A DNA stretch of 64,000 nucleotides from Flavobacterium sp. JAD_PAG50586_2 (GTDB lineage: Bacteria > Bacteroidota > Bacteroidia > Flavobacteriales > Flavobacteriaceae). This document shows positions 8,041 through 16,753 of this stretch, piece by piece. Position 1 is the stretch's first letter. The number at the start of each line of letters is the position of its first letter. The translations under genes and the position numbers were made by a program. The stretch covers positions 496,001 through 560,000 of the forward strand of contig CP096136.1 in assembly GCA_023213215.1 (NCBI GenBank), in the 5' to 3' direction. The notes under the pieces are model-generated. The model had not been told where the DNA came from. It worked only from the letters and a program-made list of their open reading frames with translations, and searched no databases.

Positions 8041-9219
8041 ATGAAAACAACTTTACAATTACTTCTTGCCTTATTACTTTGTAGTCAATTAAATTACGGA
8101 CAGGTAATTTCTATAATTGGTAGCACTAGTCCATCCGCAAGCTGGGGAATAGATACGGATATGACCACGACGGACAACATTACCTATACGTTAAACAATG
8201 TTATCCTAACAACGGCGACAGATCCTGCAACAACGGGATTAAAATTCAGGCAGGATAATGATTGGGCAATCAATTGGGGGTCAGCAAATTTTCCTATGGG
8301 AACAGGAACTCTGAATGGCGCAAATATTATGACACAGGCAGGAACTTATGACATTACCTTTAACCGTAGTAATGGCACGTATACTTTTATACAAAGTGCT
8401 ATACCCCAACATAATATTGGAATTTGGGGTCCAGCTGTAGATTCTCAAAATGGTTTTGGCGGAGCCGATATTGATATGACAACTACAGACAATATTACCT
8501 ACACACTTTCGGGATTTAACTTCAGTAGCGGAACCGCTTATTTTAGGGAGAATGATACAACTACAAATGTTTGGGGAAGTGTTGCATTTCCATCAGGAAC
8601 AGCTACACTTGGCGGTCCAAGCATTCAGGTGACAGGCGGCGAATGGTTTGTTACTTTTAACCGAATTACAGGTGCTTATAGTTTCGTTTTTTCAAGTGTG
8701 GGGATTTTAGGAACAGCTACTTCGGTTGAATGGGCAGAAGATATAGATTTAACAACAACCGATGGCTTTGAATACACTCTTAATAATCTGACCTTAACGG
8801 ATGGAGTAGTAAAATTCAGAAAGGATAATTCCTGGGATGTTAACTGGGGAGCTACTGCATTTCCGCAAGGAACCGGGATACAGAATGGTCCGGAAATCCC
8901 GGTAACTGCCGGAACTTATGATATTATCTTTCAAAAGAGCACCGGACATTATTTATTTGCTGATTCATTATCCACAGCTGAAAATGCTATTCCAAGTTTG
9001 ACCATTTATCCTAATCCCACAAGCAATGTGTGGAATCTCTCCAATACAAATGTGATTGATAGTGTGGAGGTTTTTGACATGACCGGAAAAAACATTCAGC
9101 GCTTTTTGCCAAATGCAACGCAGTTCGAATTAGATGGCACTGCATTAAGTCAAGGTGTTTATTTTGTGAAAATTAAATCCGGTTCAGATTTTGCCGTTCA
9201 AAAAATTATCAGGAATTGA
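8041..9219 (+). CDS. Secreted protein with three SusE/F-like domains and T9SS type A sorting domain
   Basis: The 392-aa protein has a signal peptide (MKTTLQLLLALLLCSQLNYG). Three repeats of about 95 residues follow (roughly 22-118, 119-217 and 218-308), each with DMTTTDNITYTL- or DLTTTDGFEYTL-type strands, a KFR.D..W..NWG segment and a GTY/GEW..TF close. These resemble starch-binding domains of the SusE/SusF kind. The C-terminus from about 315 (TIYPNPTSNVWNLSN to the terminal KIIRN) is a type A T9SS sorting domain. It is inferred to be cell-surface or secreted, perhaps binding glucan. The nearest functional link is the GH13 lipoprotein 4 kb upstream. Confidence 0.83.
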   Translation: MKTTLQLLLALLLCSQLNYGQVISIIGSTSPSASWGIDTDMTTTDNITYTLNNVILTTATDPATTGLKFRQDNDWAINWGSANFPMGTGTLNGANIMTQAGTYDITFNRSNGTYTFIQSAIPQHNIGIWGPAVDSQNGFGGADIDMTTTDNITYTLSGFNFSSGTAYFRENDTTTNVWGSVAFPSGTATLGGPSIQVTGGEWFVTFNRITGAYSFVFSSVGILGTATSVEWAEDIDLTTTDGFEYTLNNLTLTDGVVKFRKDNSWDVNWGATAFPQGTGIQNGPEIPVTAGTYDIIFQKSTGHYLFADSLSTAENAIPSLTIYPNPTSNVWNLSNTNVIDSVEVFDMTGKNIQRFLPNATQFELDGTALSQGVYFVKIKSGSDFAVQKIIRN

Positions 9220-9254
9220 TTGTGATTCTGTTTTTAATACTGGTTTAAAAGTTC

Positions 9255-9262
9255 TATTTTTG
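9255..9262 (+). promoter_or_regulatory. Promoter -7 element of ndk
   Basis: TATTTTTG matches TAnnTTTG and lies 25 bp before the ndk ATG. Confidence 0.5.
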
Positions 9263-9287
9263 CAGGAAAATTAAAAAACAAACAAAA

Positions 9288-9707
9288 ATGGCAACGAATA
9301 GAACATTTACAATGATTAAGCCTGATGGTGTAGAAAACGGACACATCGGTGGAATTTTAAATATGATTACTGAAGGTGGTTTCAGAATTGTAGCAATGAA
9401 ACTTACACAATTAACTGTAGCTGATGCTAAAGCATTTTACGCAGTACACGCTGAAAGACCTTTCTACGGAGAATTAGTAGAATTCATGACACGTGGACCA
9501 ATCGTAGCGGCTATCCTAGAAAAAGAAAATGCTGTTGAAGATTTCAGGACTTTAATCGGAGCTACCAATCCAGCTCAGGCAGCTGAAGGAACTATCCGTA
9601 AAAAATATGCAACTTCAGTAGGTGAAAATGCAGTTCACGGTTCTGACAGTGATGAAAACGCAGCCATCGAAGGTGCTTTTCATTTTGCAGGAAGAGAGCA
9701 ATTCTAA
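9288..9707 (+). CDS. ndk: Nucleoside-diphosphate kinase
   Basis: The 139-aa enzyme transfers the gamma-phosphate from ATP to nucleoside diphosphates through a phosphohistidine. The active His117 lies in NAVHGSDS, followed by the [10 protein letters not shown] segment typical of the family. The N-terminal [10 protein letters not shown] motif is intact. Length is standard. It is monocistronic, with its own promoter box and a strong terminator just downstream. Confidence 0.96.
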   Translation: MATNRTFTMIKPDGVENGHIGGILNMITEGGFRIVAMKLTQLTVADAKAFYAVHAERPFYGELVEFMTRGPIVAAILEKENAVEDFRTLIGATNPAQAAEGTIRKKYATSVGENAVHGSDSDENAAIEGAFHFAGREQF

Positions 9708-9725
9708 TAGTAGAATCCAGCATAT

Positions 9726-9757
9726 AAAAAATCCCACTTCTTTCGAGGTGGGATTTT
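9726..9757. terminator. Bidirectional terminator after ndk
   Basis: AAAAATCCCACTTC pairs with GAGGTGGGATTTTT around TTTC, with A- and T-rich flanks on both sides. It separates ndk (+) from the convergent TPR-type gene (-). Confidence 0.85.
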
Positions 9758-9760
9758 TAT

Positions 9761-10399
9761 TTATAAACTCTTTGTATTAAATATCTTCATCATTTCGGCA
9801 GCTTTTGCATTTTGATTGACTGCCTTCAAGGACTGAGCATAACGGTAGTAATAAACGGCTTCTAAATCATCTTTGACTGCAAATAACTCTGCATACCATT
9901 TAGCAGAAAGCACTAAATCGCCTTCAAAAAAATGTCGGTCAGCAACCTTTATAAGCATGTCTACCGATTTATACCCTTTATCCATAACCCTTTCATAAGT
10001 CCCGACTACATCGATAACAACTTTGTCTTTCTTTTCAGGAACTGCAATAACTGTCTTTATTGGGGCAACAACTGTAGAAGTTATAGTAGTTTTAGGAGCG
10101 CTGACAACGGCTGCTCCGATGGTCAACGCAGTTGCTTTCGCCCTAACCTTACCATATTTAGGTGTAACGGTTCTTGTATTGTTTTGTCCTAAATCGTTGG
10201 TATGTACCAAACTTAGACTGGAAACCTCATAAGTAGTAATACTACTTCCCATTGGTTTGTTAATTCTCTCTTCGACGTGGTAAGCAATTATTTCATTACC
10301 CGAAGCCAAATCCGTAAAGTTTTTCGCGTTGCTTTGCGCAAAGCAGCTATAAGAATAAACGCTTCCTATTGCTACAAAAAAAAGGGCATATTTTTTCAT
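9761..10399 (-). CDS. Secreted protein with a C-terminal TPR-like segment, function unknown
   Basis: I start this gene at 10399 because MKKYALFFVAIGSVYSYSC is a signal peptide, while the upstream extension has no coding character. The product is 212 aa. The middle is alanine/valine rich and of no known fold. The last 70 residues (KWYAELFAVKDDLEAVYYYR, then YAQSLKAVNQNAKAAEMM) closely resemble the N-terminal TPR region of the OmpA/PD40 protein at 26002-27864. That suggests a shared origin with the T9SS-associated PorE-like family, here lacking the WD40-like and OmpA domains. Function is unknown. Confidence 0.7.
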   Translation of the reverse strand: MKKYALFFVAIGSVYSYSCFAQSNAKNFTDLASGNEIIAYHVEERINKPMGSSITTYEVSSLSLVHTNDLGQNNTRTVTPKYGKVRAKATALTIGAAVVSAPKTTITSTVVAPIKTVIAVPEKKDKVVIDVVGTYERVMDKGYKSVDMLIKVADRHFFEGDLVLSAKWYAELFAVKDDLEAVYYYRYAQSLKAVNQNAKAAEMMKIFNTKSL

Positions 10400-10712
10400 A
10401 CTATAACAATTAAAGTGGTTATGAGGTAGTTTATGCTTTGGGTAGAACAAAGTTATACAGAGTGTTATTTTGTGAGTTATTTTCTCTATACATAGCTCAA
10501 ATAATCGACGAACTACACTTTTTATTAACATTTTTGATAAAAATTGTTAATAACTATATGCCAAAGCAATAAAAATGTTTAGATGAAATTTCTTTATCAG
10601 ATAAAAATTACTGCAGAAATTATATAACCAATTCAAAAAAAATGTAACAAGTATTTTTGATCGCGATTGTAATTTAGCGCCCAATCATATTAGTAATCTT
10701 AAACCAAACATC

Positions 10713-10883
10713 ATGAAAAAGTTATTACAATACTCTGCTATTTACACCCTTATCCTTCTTGTCTTTACAAGTTGTGAAGTAATCGAAGGCATCTTCAAAG
10801 CCGGAATGGGAGTTGGAATCTTTATCGTAATCGCCGTAATCGCTGTGATTATATGGATTATTAGCAGATTTGGAAAAAAATAA
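10713..10883 (+). CDS. Small lipoprotein with one membrane segment
   Basis: This 56-aa ORF starts MKKLLQYSAIYTLILLVFTS, and the next residue is a lipobox Cys21. A 20-residue hydrophobic segment (GVGIFIVIAVIAVIIWII) and a basic tail (SRFGKK) follow. The reading frame, signal and intergenic position support a real gene. Similar short proteins occur in flavobacteria, but I know of no proven function. It ends 20 bp before the next small membrane protein, so they probably form a two-gene unit. Confidence 0.65.
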   Translation: MKKLLQYSAIYTLILLVFTSCEVIEGIFKAGMGVGIFIVIAVIAVIIWIISRFGKK

Positions 10884-10903
10884 TAAACCCTAAAACGAAA
10901 GAG

Positions 10904-11128
10904 ATGAACGCTACAAAAATAATTGGTATAATACTTATAATTGCCAGCCTTTTAGTAGGCTATGTAGGTTTTAACAAGATTGCCGACAATACAGCTCAAA
11001 TTAATTTGTTGGGATTAAAAATAGATGCTTCCAACGAATCCGGGAAACAACAAGGCTATCTATATGTAGGTTTTGCAATCCTGCTTTTTGGTGGCGGAAT
11101 TTATACCATGAACAAATCAAAACAGTAA
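10904..11128 (+). CDS. Small two-helix membrane protein
   Basis: This 74-aa protein has two hydrophobic helices, IIGIILIIASLLVGYVGF (about 5-22) and YLYVGFAILLFGGGIYTM (about 52-69). They are joined by a polar loop rich in N, D and S. It resembles short DUF3185-type membrane proteins, but this is only a pattern impression. It follows the small lipoprotein with a 20-bp gap and is closed by a terminator. Confidence 0.65.
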   Translation: MNATKIIGIILIIASLLVGYVGFNKIADNTAQINLLGLKIDASNESGKQQGYLYVGFAILLFGGGIYTMNKSKQ

Positions 11129-11150
11129 GTTCACCACATTAAATTAATCA

Positions 11151-11178
11151 AATCCTACTTCGCCTGAAGTGGGATTTT
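11151..11178 (+). terminator. Terminator of the small membrane gene pair
   Basis: AATCCTACTTC pairs with GAAGTGGGATT (one G-T) around a short loop and ends in a T-run. Confidence 0.8.
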
Positions 11179-11258
11179 TTTAATAATCTTTTAACCATTA
11201 CCTATACTTTAAATTAATAATTTTCGTTTCCAATAATACAAACGATAAATTAGATAAA

Positions 11259-11895
11259 ATGAAAAAACAAATTCTTTCAGCGTTCCTGCTGTTCATTACC
11301 GTGTTTGCTACTGCACAAACCACTCCCCTACGGATAAAAAAGAAAGTCCGGTATCCATTTTAGTAACTGCCAAATTGGGATTTGCCAAAATAAGCCAGTC
11401 GGGTAATGTCGACTTAAACGGAACCATCAATAGTGGTGATGTGTTAGCCTCTATAAGGTTAAGCAAAACATGGAACTTAGATACGGGTATTGGACTCATG
11501 GAGTTCAACGCTAATCAGACCGTAGCGGGAAACAGCACAAGTTTAACGAATACGTATTTACAGATTCCCGTAAAATTCAATGGTGATTTCAGCATCTTTG
11601 ACAAAAACCTCGAGGGCAACAAAAAAATATTCCTTACAGCTGGTCTGGGTATGTATGCCAACACGCTGCTTAAACAGGAATTGCAAACCCTATCCGGAAA
11701 TAGTGATGCCAAAAACCTAGGATGGAATTTTGGTCTTTCAAGCCAGATTGGTGCAAAATTCATTCTTTCGGATAAGATTGGCTTCCGGATTGGTGTCGAA
11801 TCGCAATCGGATATGTCTAAAATGAAAAAAATGGTGCTGAGCAAAAAATCAAGAATGTCAATGCCTTCTATTTCGGGATGGAATTCAAATTCTAA
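11259..11895 (+). CDS. Outer-membrane beta-barrel protein (two frameshifts)
   Basis: A signal peptide MKKQILSAFLLFITVFATAQ starts at 11259. Its frame is lost at the C4 run 11325-11328 and recovered one frame over, where alternating-strand sequence such as SILVTAKLGFAKISQSGN follows. A second shift lies in the A7 run 11825-11831; beyond it the proper frame ends NVNAFYFGMEFKF-stop, a typical barrel end with terminal Phe. One added base at each run gives 212 aa, the size of PorT-like or OmpW-like eight-stranded barrels. Without correction the frame runs into the valS gene to 12190, across a terminator, which cannot be natural. Function is unknown. Confidence 0.75.
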
Positions 11896-11908
11896 TAAAA
11901 TTATCCAT

Positions 11909-11939
11909 AAAAAAGCCCCAGTCTATTGGGGCTTTTTTT
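11909..11939. terminator. Bidirectional terminator between the barrel gene and valS
   Basis: AAAAAAGCCCCA pairs with TGGGGCTTTTTT around GTCTAT. It serves the barrel gene on the plus strand and valS on the minus strand. Confidence 0.9.
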
Positions 11940-11940
11940 G

Positions 11941-14571
11941 TTATTGTAAACTTTTTAGGCTCTGCTCAATCGTAGCAATCTTTGCCAAAGCATCGGCTTC
12001 TTTCTTGCGCTCTATTTCGAGTACTTTTTCGGGTGCACCGGAAACAAATTTCTCGTTAGATAATTTACCCTGTACACTTCTTAAAAAGCCTTGTATATAT
12101 TTTAATTCTTCCGTCAACTTAGCAATCTCGGCAGCAATATCGATGTTTCCGGAAACGGGAATAAAATATTCGTTAGACTTTACTCTATAAGTTAAAGCGC
12201 CATCTATTTTATCCGCAATATATTCAAGCGAAACCACGTTACCAAGCTTCATAATTACGCTGTCAAAATAAGGAGAAACCTTTTCATGATTCACAACTTT
12301 TAAATCGATAGCATCTTTCATTGCAATGTTTTTCTCTTTACGGATGGTTCTCAATCCGGCAATAACTTCTGAAGTAAACTCAAAATCCGTGATTAGATCT
12401 TGACTGAACGAAGTCATTTTTGGATATTCCGCAATGATTAAGGCCTGTTCCGGAGTTCTATCTGCAATATACTGCCAGATTTCCTCAGTAAGGAAAGGCA
12501 TAAACGGATGGAGTAATTTTAAATTCGCCTCAAGCATTTCAATGGCTTTGCTGAAAGTCGCTCTGTCTATTGGCTGCTGGTAAGCGGGTTTTATCATCTC
12601 TAAGAACCACGAACAGAAATCATCCCAAACCAATTTATAAATCGCCATCAAGGCATCTGACAATCGGTATTTTTCGAAATGATCTTCAATTTCCAACAAG
12701 GTTTGCTGCAATTTTGCTTCATACCATTCGATGGCAACTTTAGAACTTTCGGGTTGTGCAATATCGGCCACTTCCCAGCCTTTGATTAATCGGAAGGCGT
12801 TCCATATTTTATTGGCAAACGCTTTACCATTGTTACACAATTCTTCATCAAACATGATATCATTCCCGGCAGAAGCACTCAGCAATAGTCCAACACGAAC
12901 ACCATCGGCACCAAATTTTTCAATCAGTTCTAAAGGTTCTGGTGAATTCCCTAATGATTTCGACATCTTGCGACGTTGTTTATCACGCACCAAACCTGTC
13001 AGGTATACATTTGAAAACGGTTTTTCTCCGGCATATTCATAACCCGCGATTATCATACGGGCAACCCAGAAGAATAAAATATCCGGACCTGTAACTAAAT
13101 CATTTGTTGGATAATAATATTTAAAATCTTCATTTTTCGGTTCCATGATTCCACCAAAAACAGCCATTGGCCATAGCCATGATGAGAACCAGGTATCGAG
13201 CGCATCGGGATCCTGGCGTAACCCACTTTTAGTCAGATTCTCATTGTTAGTTACCTTTTTAGCCAAAGCCAAAGCATCATCAATATTCTCGGCAACAACA
13301 AAATCTTCTTTTCCATCTCCATAGAAATAAGCGGGAATCTGTTGTCCCCACCACAATTGACGGGAGATATTCCAGTCGCGGATATTTTCTAACCAGTGAC
13401 GGTAAGTATTATTGAAACGACTTGGATAAAGCTTGATTTCTTCGGTTTCCAATACGGCTTTGATGGCTGGTTTTACCAACTCTTCCATACTCAAAAACCA
13501 TTGATCAGATAAGCGTGGTTCGATTACAGCTTTGGTTCTTTCAGAAGTTCCAACTTTGTTTAAGTGTGTTTCTGTTTTGGCTAAAGCTCCACTATTTTCT
13601 AACTCCTTTGCGATTTCTTCGCGAACTACAAATCGGTCTTTCCCTTGATAATGCAAGCCGTAACTGTTCAGCGTTGCATCTTCATTGAAAATATCAACGA
13701 TTTCCAAATTGTGTTTTTCACCTAAGGTTTTATCGTTCATATCGTGAGCAGGTGTTACCTTCAGGCAACCCGTTCCGAATTCGATATCTACATAATCATC
13801 TTCAATAATTGGAATAACTCTTCCCGCTATTGGCACAATCGCCTTTTTACCTCTCAAATGAGTAAAACGTTCATCATTTGGATTAATGCAAATGGCTGTA
13901 TCCCCAAAAATAGTTTCGGGACGGGTTGTAGCAACCGTTAGAAAATCTGAAGTTCCCTCTATTTGGTATTTTAAAAAGTATAATTTTCCTTGTCTTTCCT
14001 CAAAGATTACTTCTTCATCCGACAATGTTGTCTTTGCTTCCGGATCCCAGTTTACCATTCGGTAACCGCGATAAATGTATCCTTTATTATATAAGTCAAC
14101 GAACGAACGAATTACAGAAGCCGACATATCAGGATCCATGGTAAACTTGGTTCTGTCCCAGTCACATGAACAGCCTAATTGTTTCAGTTGCTCTAAGATA
14201 GTTCCGCCATATTTATCGGTCCACGCATAAGCATGTTCCAGAAATTCTTCACGGGTCAAATCATTTTTGTTGATTCCTTCGCTTTTTAGTTTGGCTACCA
14301 CCTTAGCTTCTGTTGCAATAGAAGCGTGATCGGTACCGGGAACCCAACAGGCGTTGAATCCTTTTAAACGCGCACGTCGGATTAAAACATCCTGGATAGT
14401 ATTATTTAACATGTGCCCCATGTGCAGGACTCCAGTCACATTTGGTGGTGGAATTGTAATAGTGTAAGGTTTTCTATGGTCGGGTTTTGAATGAAAGTAA
14501 TTATTTTTCATCCAGTAGTCGTACCATTTTTTTTCTACTGCTGCGGCGTTAAATTGTGCTGGAATTGACAT
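11941..14571 (-). CDS. valS: Valyl-tRNA synthetase
   Basis: The 876-aa class I synthetase charges tRNA-Val. It has the HIGH-type motif in PPPNVTGVLHMGHM near residue 45, the KMSKS motif in RRKMSKSLGNSP near residue 535, and editing-domain sequence (VATTRPETIFGDTA). The C-terminal coiled coil typical of ValRS (LTEELKYIQGFLRSVQGKLS) is present. Length is normal. The start MSIPAQFNAAAVEKKWYDYW is conserved. It is transcribed away from a 270-bp intergenic region that carries a structured element and the promoter of the DUF1573 gene. Confidence 0.97.
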   Translation of the reverse strand: MSIPAQFNAAAVEKKWYDYWMKNNYFHSKPDHRKPYTITIPPPNVTGVLHMGHMLNNTIQDVLIRRARLKGFNACWVPGTDHASIATEAKVVAKLKSEGINKNDLTREEFLEHAYAWTDKYGGTILEQLKQLGCSCDWDRTKFTMDPDMSASVIRSFVDLYNKGYIYRGYRMVNWDPEAKTTLSDEEVIFEERQGKLYFLKYQIEGTSDFLTVATTRPETIFGDTAICINPNDERFTHLRGKKAIVPIAGRVIPIIEDDYVDIEFGTGCLKVTPAHDMNDKTLGEKHNLEIVDIFNEDATLNSYGLHYQGKDRFVVREEIAKELENSGALAKTETHLNKVGTSERTKAVIEPRLSDQWFLSMEELVKPAIKAVLETEEIKLYPSRFNNTYRHWLENIRDWNISRQLWWGQQIPAYFYGDGKEDFVVAENIDDALALAKKVTNNENLTKSGLRQDPDALDTWFSSWLWPMAVFGGIMEPKNEDFKYYYPTNDLVTGPDILFFWVARMIIAGYEYAGEKPFSNVYLTGLVRDKQRRKMSKSLGNSPEPLELIEKFGADGVRVGLLLSASAGNDIMFDEELCNNGKAFANKIWNAFRLIKGWEVADIAQPESSKVAIEWYEAKLQQTLLEIEDHFEKYRLSDALMAIYKLVWDDFCSWFLEMIKPAYQQPIDRATFSKAIEMLEANLKLLHPFMPFLTEEIWQYIADRTPEQALIIAEYPKMTSFSQDLITDFEFTSEVIAGLRTIRKEKNIAMKDAIDLKVVNHEKVSPYFDSVIMKLGNVVSLEYIADKIDGALTYRVKSNEYFIPVSGNIDIAAEIAKLTEELKYIQGFLRSVQGKLSNEKFVSGAPEKVLEIERKKEADALAKIATIEQSLKSLQ

Positions 14572-14625
14572 ATTATGTTACTCTTTTTTCGATTATTTGT
14601 TTACAAAAATGCAATGCGATTTTCC

Positions 14626-14674
14626 TTTAGCCCCGATTGTAGCGACTACCACGTAGTGCGGAAAGCGGGAATAT
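14626..14674 (+). ncRNA. Flavobacterial structured intergenic element, copy A
   Basis: AGCCCCGATTGTAGCG (14629-14644) is followed by an ACTAC-CAC-GTAGT hairpin and GCGGAAAGCGGGA. The AGCCCCGAT...AGCG / CGGAAAGCGGGA pattern is one I associate with abundant structured intergenic elements of Flavobacteriia, possibly Rfam Flavo-1; the Rfam assignment is from memory and uncertain. Copy B lies on the minus strand at 18056-18157. It sits between divergent valS and the DUF1573 gene. Confidence 0.5.
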
Positions 14675-14841
14675 GGATTACTGATAAAGCCCAAGCCATT
14701 CGCTCCTAAACCCTCTGGCATGCCTTTTGTAAACTGAACTGCAAAAGTAACTAATAAAGACTTTAGAAAAAATTAAGAATTAAATTTTTGTGTATTAATT
14801 TAAACAGACTATTTTTACTAACAAATATAAAATTTTGACTT

Positions 14842-15276
14842 ATGAAAAAATTTATACTCATTGCTGTAATACTAATAAACGCTGCGGCTTTTGCTCAAAA
14901 AGGCCCTAAAATAGTATTCAAGGACAAGGACAACACCATTGATTACGGAACCGTAAATAAACAGGACGACAGTGGTATTCGTACTTTTGAATTTACAAAT
15001 ACAGGTGATGCTGATTTGATTATCACCAATGTACAATCCACTTGTGGTTGTACCGTGCCATCGAAACCTACCGAACCAATTAAGCCAGGAAAAACAGGGA
15101 AAATTGATGTAAAATACAATATGAACACAGGTCCAATACGCAAAACAATCACTGTCGAAAGTAACGCTGTAAACGTAGAGGAAGGTCGTGTAGCGATAAA
15201 GATTAAAGGCGAGGTTGTTGAAAAACCCGTTGTAAATCTTCTCGAAAAAAAGTCGAATAGTCCGATGATGCAATAA
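14842..15276 (+). CDS. DUF1573 domain protein, exported
   Basis: The 144-aa protein has a signal peptide (MKKFILIAVILINAAAFAQ) and one DUF1573 domain, an immunoglobulin-like fold. Its marks are FEFTNTGDADLIITNV, then STCGCTVPS and PGKTGKIDVKYN. The family is very common in Bacteroidota, is probably periplasmic, and its role is not known. It is monocistronic with a strong terminator immediately after the stop. Confidence 0.88.
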   Translation: MKKFILIAVILINAAAFAQKGPKIVFKDKDNTIDYGTVNKQDDSGIRTFEFTNTGDADLIITNVQSTCGCTVPSKPTEPIKPGKTGKIDVKYNMNTGPIRKTITVESNAVNVEEGRVAIKIKGEVVEKPVVNLLEKKSNSPMMQ

Positions 15277-15306
15277 AAAAAGCCCCGATAAATCGGGGCT
15301 TTTTTT
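15275..15306. terminator. Bidirectional terminator
   Basis: AAAAAAAGCCCCGAT pairs with ATCGGGGCTTTTTT around AA. It closes the DUF1573 gene on the plus strand and the protease gene on the minus strand. Confidence 0.9.
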
Positions 15307-16683
15307 ATATAATTTTTTCAGTTGAAACCTGAATGTATAGGTTTTGTCCTCCCTTTCTACTTCCAGTTCAATTGTCTTTCCTTCTTCCGATTTCAACAAG
15401 GCATTTATGGCTTCAATGGTAAGCCCATGAGACACATGATGGTTTATCTTTATAATCCTATCTCCTGCCCGCACGCCTGCTTTTTCCGCATAAGAACCGG
15501 CCCTTACATTGGCAATCTTAAAAATCGGTTTAAGGGTGAAACGAATTTTTAAGCTGTTTTGATACTTCTCATCCTTATCATTTGTGTAGAGCTTTATTCC
15601 CTGATTTCGATCATCAACAGTTTCCTTTACCCATTCTAAACCAGAATGCGCAACTTCGATACCACTCATATTGAATTGGAACGGTAGGTTTAGTTTACTG
15701 TTTGGCTTAGTATATATCGCATGATTTAAATAATCAAACACTATTGTAAATCTTGAAATGATTTCACTTCCGATGGAACCTACTCTATTGGGAACAAAAT
15801 TTACATTTTTTACAGAAATTGAATCAGGGAAAGTAACTAATGGGAAATCAAATGCTTTTTTTCCGAATTCAAAACTCTGCAGCCTGGCTCTTCTTCCATA
15901 TACATTTCCGCTAAATCCTCTTCCCAGATAATCCTCAATATTTATTGAAGGTACCTTTATTTTCTCCGTTTTGTTTGTAAAAACCCAAACGGCATCACTA
16001 TTTCCTGTGTCGAGCAATAATTTTGAAGGAACTACTAACTCACGGTCCTTTATTTTTGAGACGATGTAAGGCTTATTCTCTTCAATGCTTATCGAATCTT
16101 TGGTAAACTTCCTGAGCAACCTCTTTTTGATTTTTTTATGACTGTGGTCGTAAACGATGATCTTTTTTCTGTCATAATCAATTTCTACAATATGATTTTT
16201 AAAAAAATTGTATCCCAAAATTCCGTTTACCGGAATCCCAACCTGTGAAGAAAAATTAAAGTCCTGATCAAGGATGATATAAATTTCATGATGGTTATCC
16301 ACCATCTTTCTTATTTCCACCTTGTTTTTCGATGATTTATAGGAATCAATTGCTTCTTTACTACCTAAGCCTCTCAACTTCAGTTTTTCTAAATTAAACA
16401 GCTTAACTTCATTGCTCTCATCTAAACTAAAAAGTATGGTCTGTTCCACACCAGTATCCAACAAAAAAGTCAACTCTTCCCCGTTAATCTTTACGGGAAT
16501 AAAAATCAGGTTATTTATAAATTCAAACGGAATAACAACTTTACTCTTAGGATTGCTAATTTGGAAATCTGATTGGCTAAAACCGTAAATAGGGAAAAAG
16601 AAAAAAAAAAGAGTGGGCTCCAACGCATTGCAATTGATTTTCCATAAAATTAAAAAAAATCCTGCAAACCTTGTTTTTAACAA
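15305..16683 (-). CDS. Retropepsin-like aspartyl protease with PDZ domain (frameshifted at the C-terminus)
   Basis: The protein has two aspartyl-protease half-motifs, LTFLLDTGVEQTILF and KLLLDTGNSDAVW. A PDZ domain follows near the C-terminus (VRAGSYAEKAGVRAGDRI, then IKIN). A pre-mature hydrophobic stretch ending in PIYGFSQ looks like a signal peptide. The uncorrected frame runs on to 14872 through the terminator and antisense to the DUF1573 gene. Adding one base to the T6 run at 15313-15318 places a TAA at 15305-15307, giving 459 aa and QLKKII at the end. The start is uncertain: a T10 run (A10 on the plus strand, 16601-16610) lies in the signal, and with one more base an ATG at 16628 would serve. 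Substrate is unknown. Confidence 0.78.
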
Positions 16684-16753
16684 ATTATATCTCGGTCAAT
16701 GAATTGTATACCAATGAAAAAAATTGCAAATTTGCAGTACAAAAAATCACACC

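Noticed and set aside
11896..12190. Extension of the barrel-protein frame into valS
   Set aside because: It passes through a bidirectional terminator and results from the A7 frameshift. The corrected frame ends in the typical FKF-stop.
14872..15304. C-terminal extension of the aspartyl protease across the terminator
   Set aside because: It is antisense to the DUF1573 gene and arises from one missing base at 15313-15318; the natural stop is at 15305.
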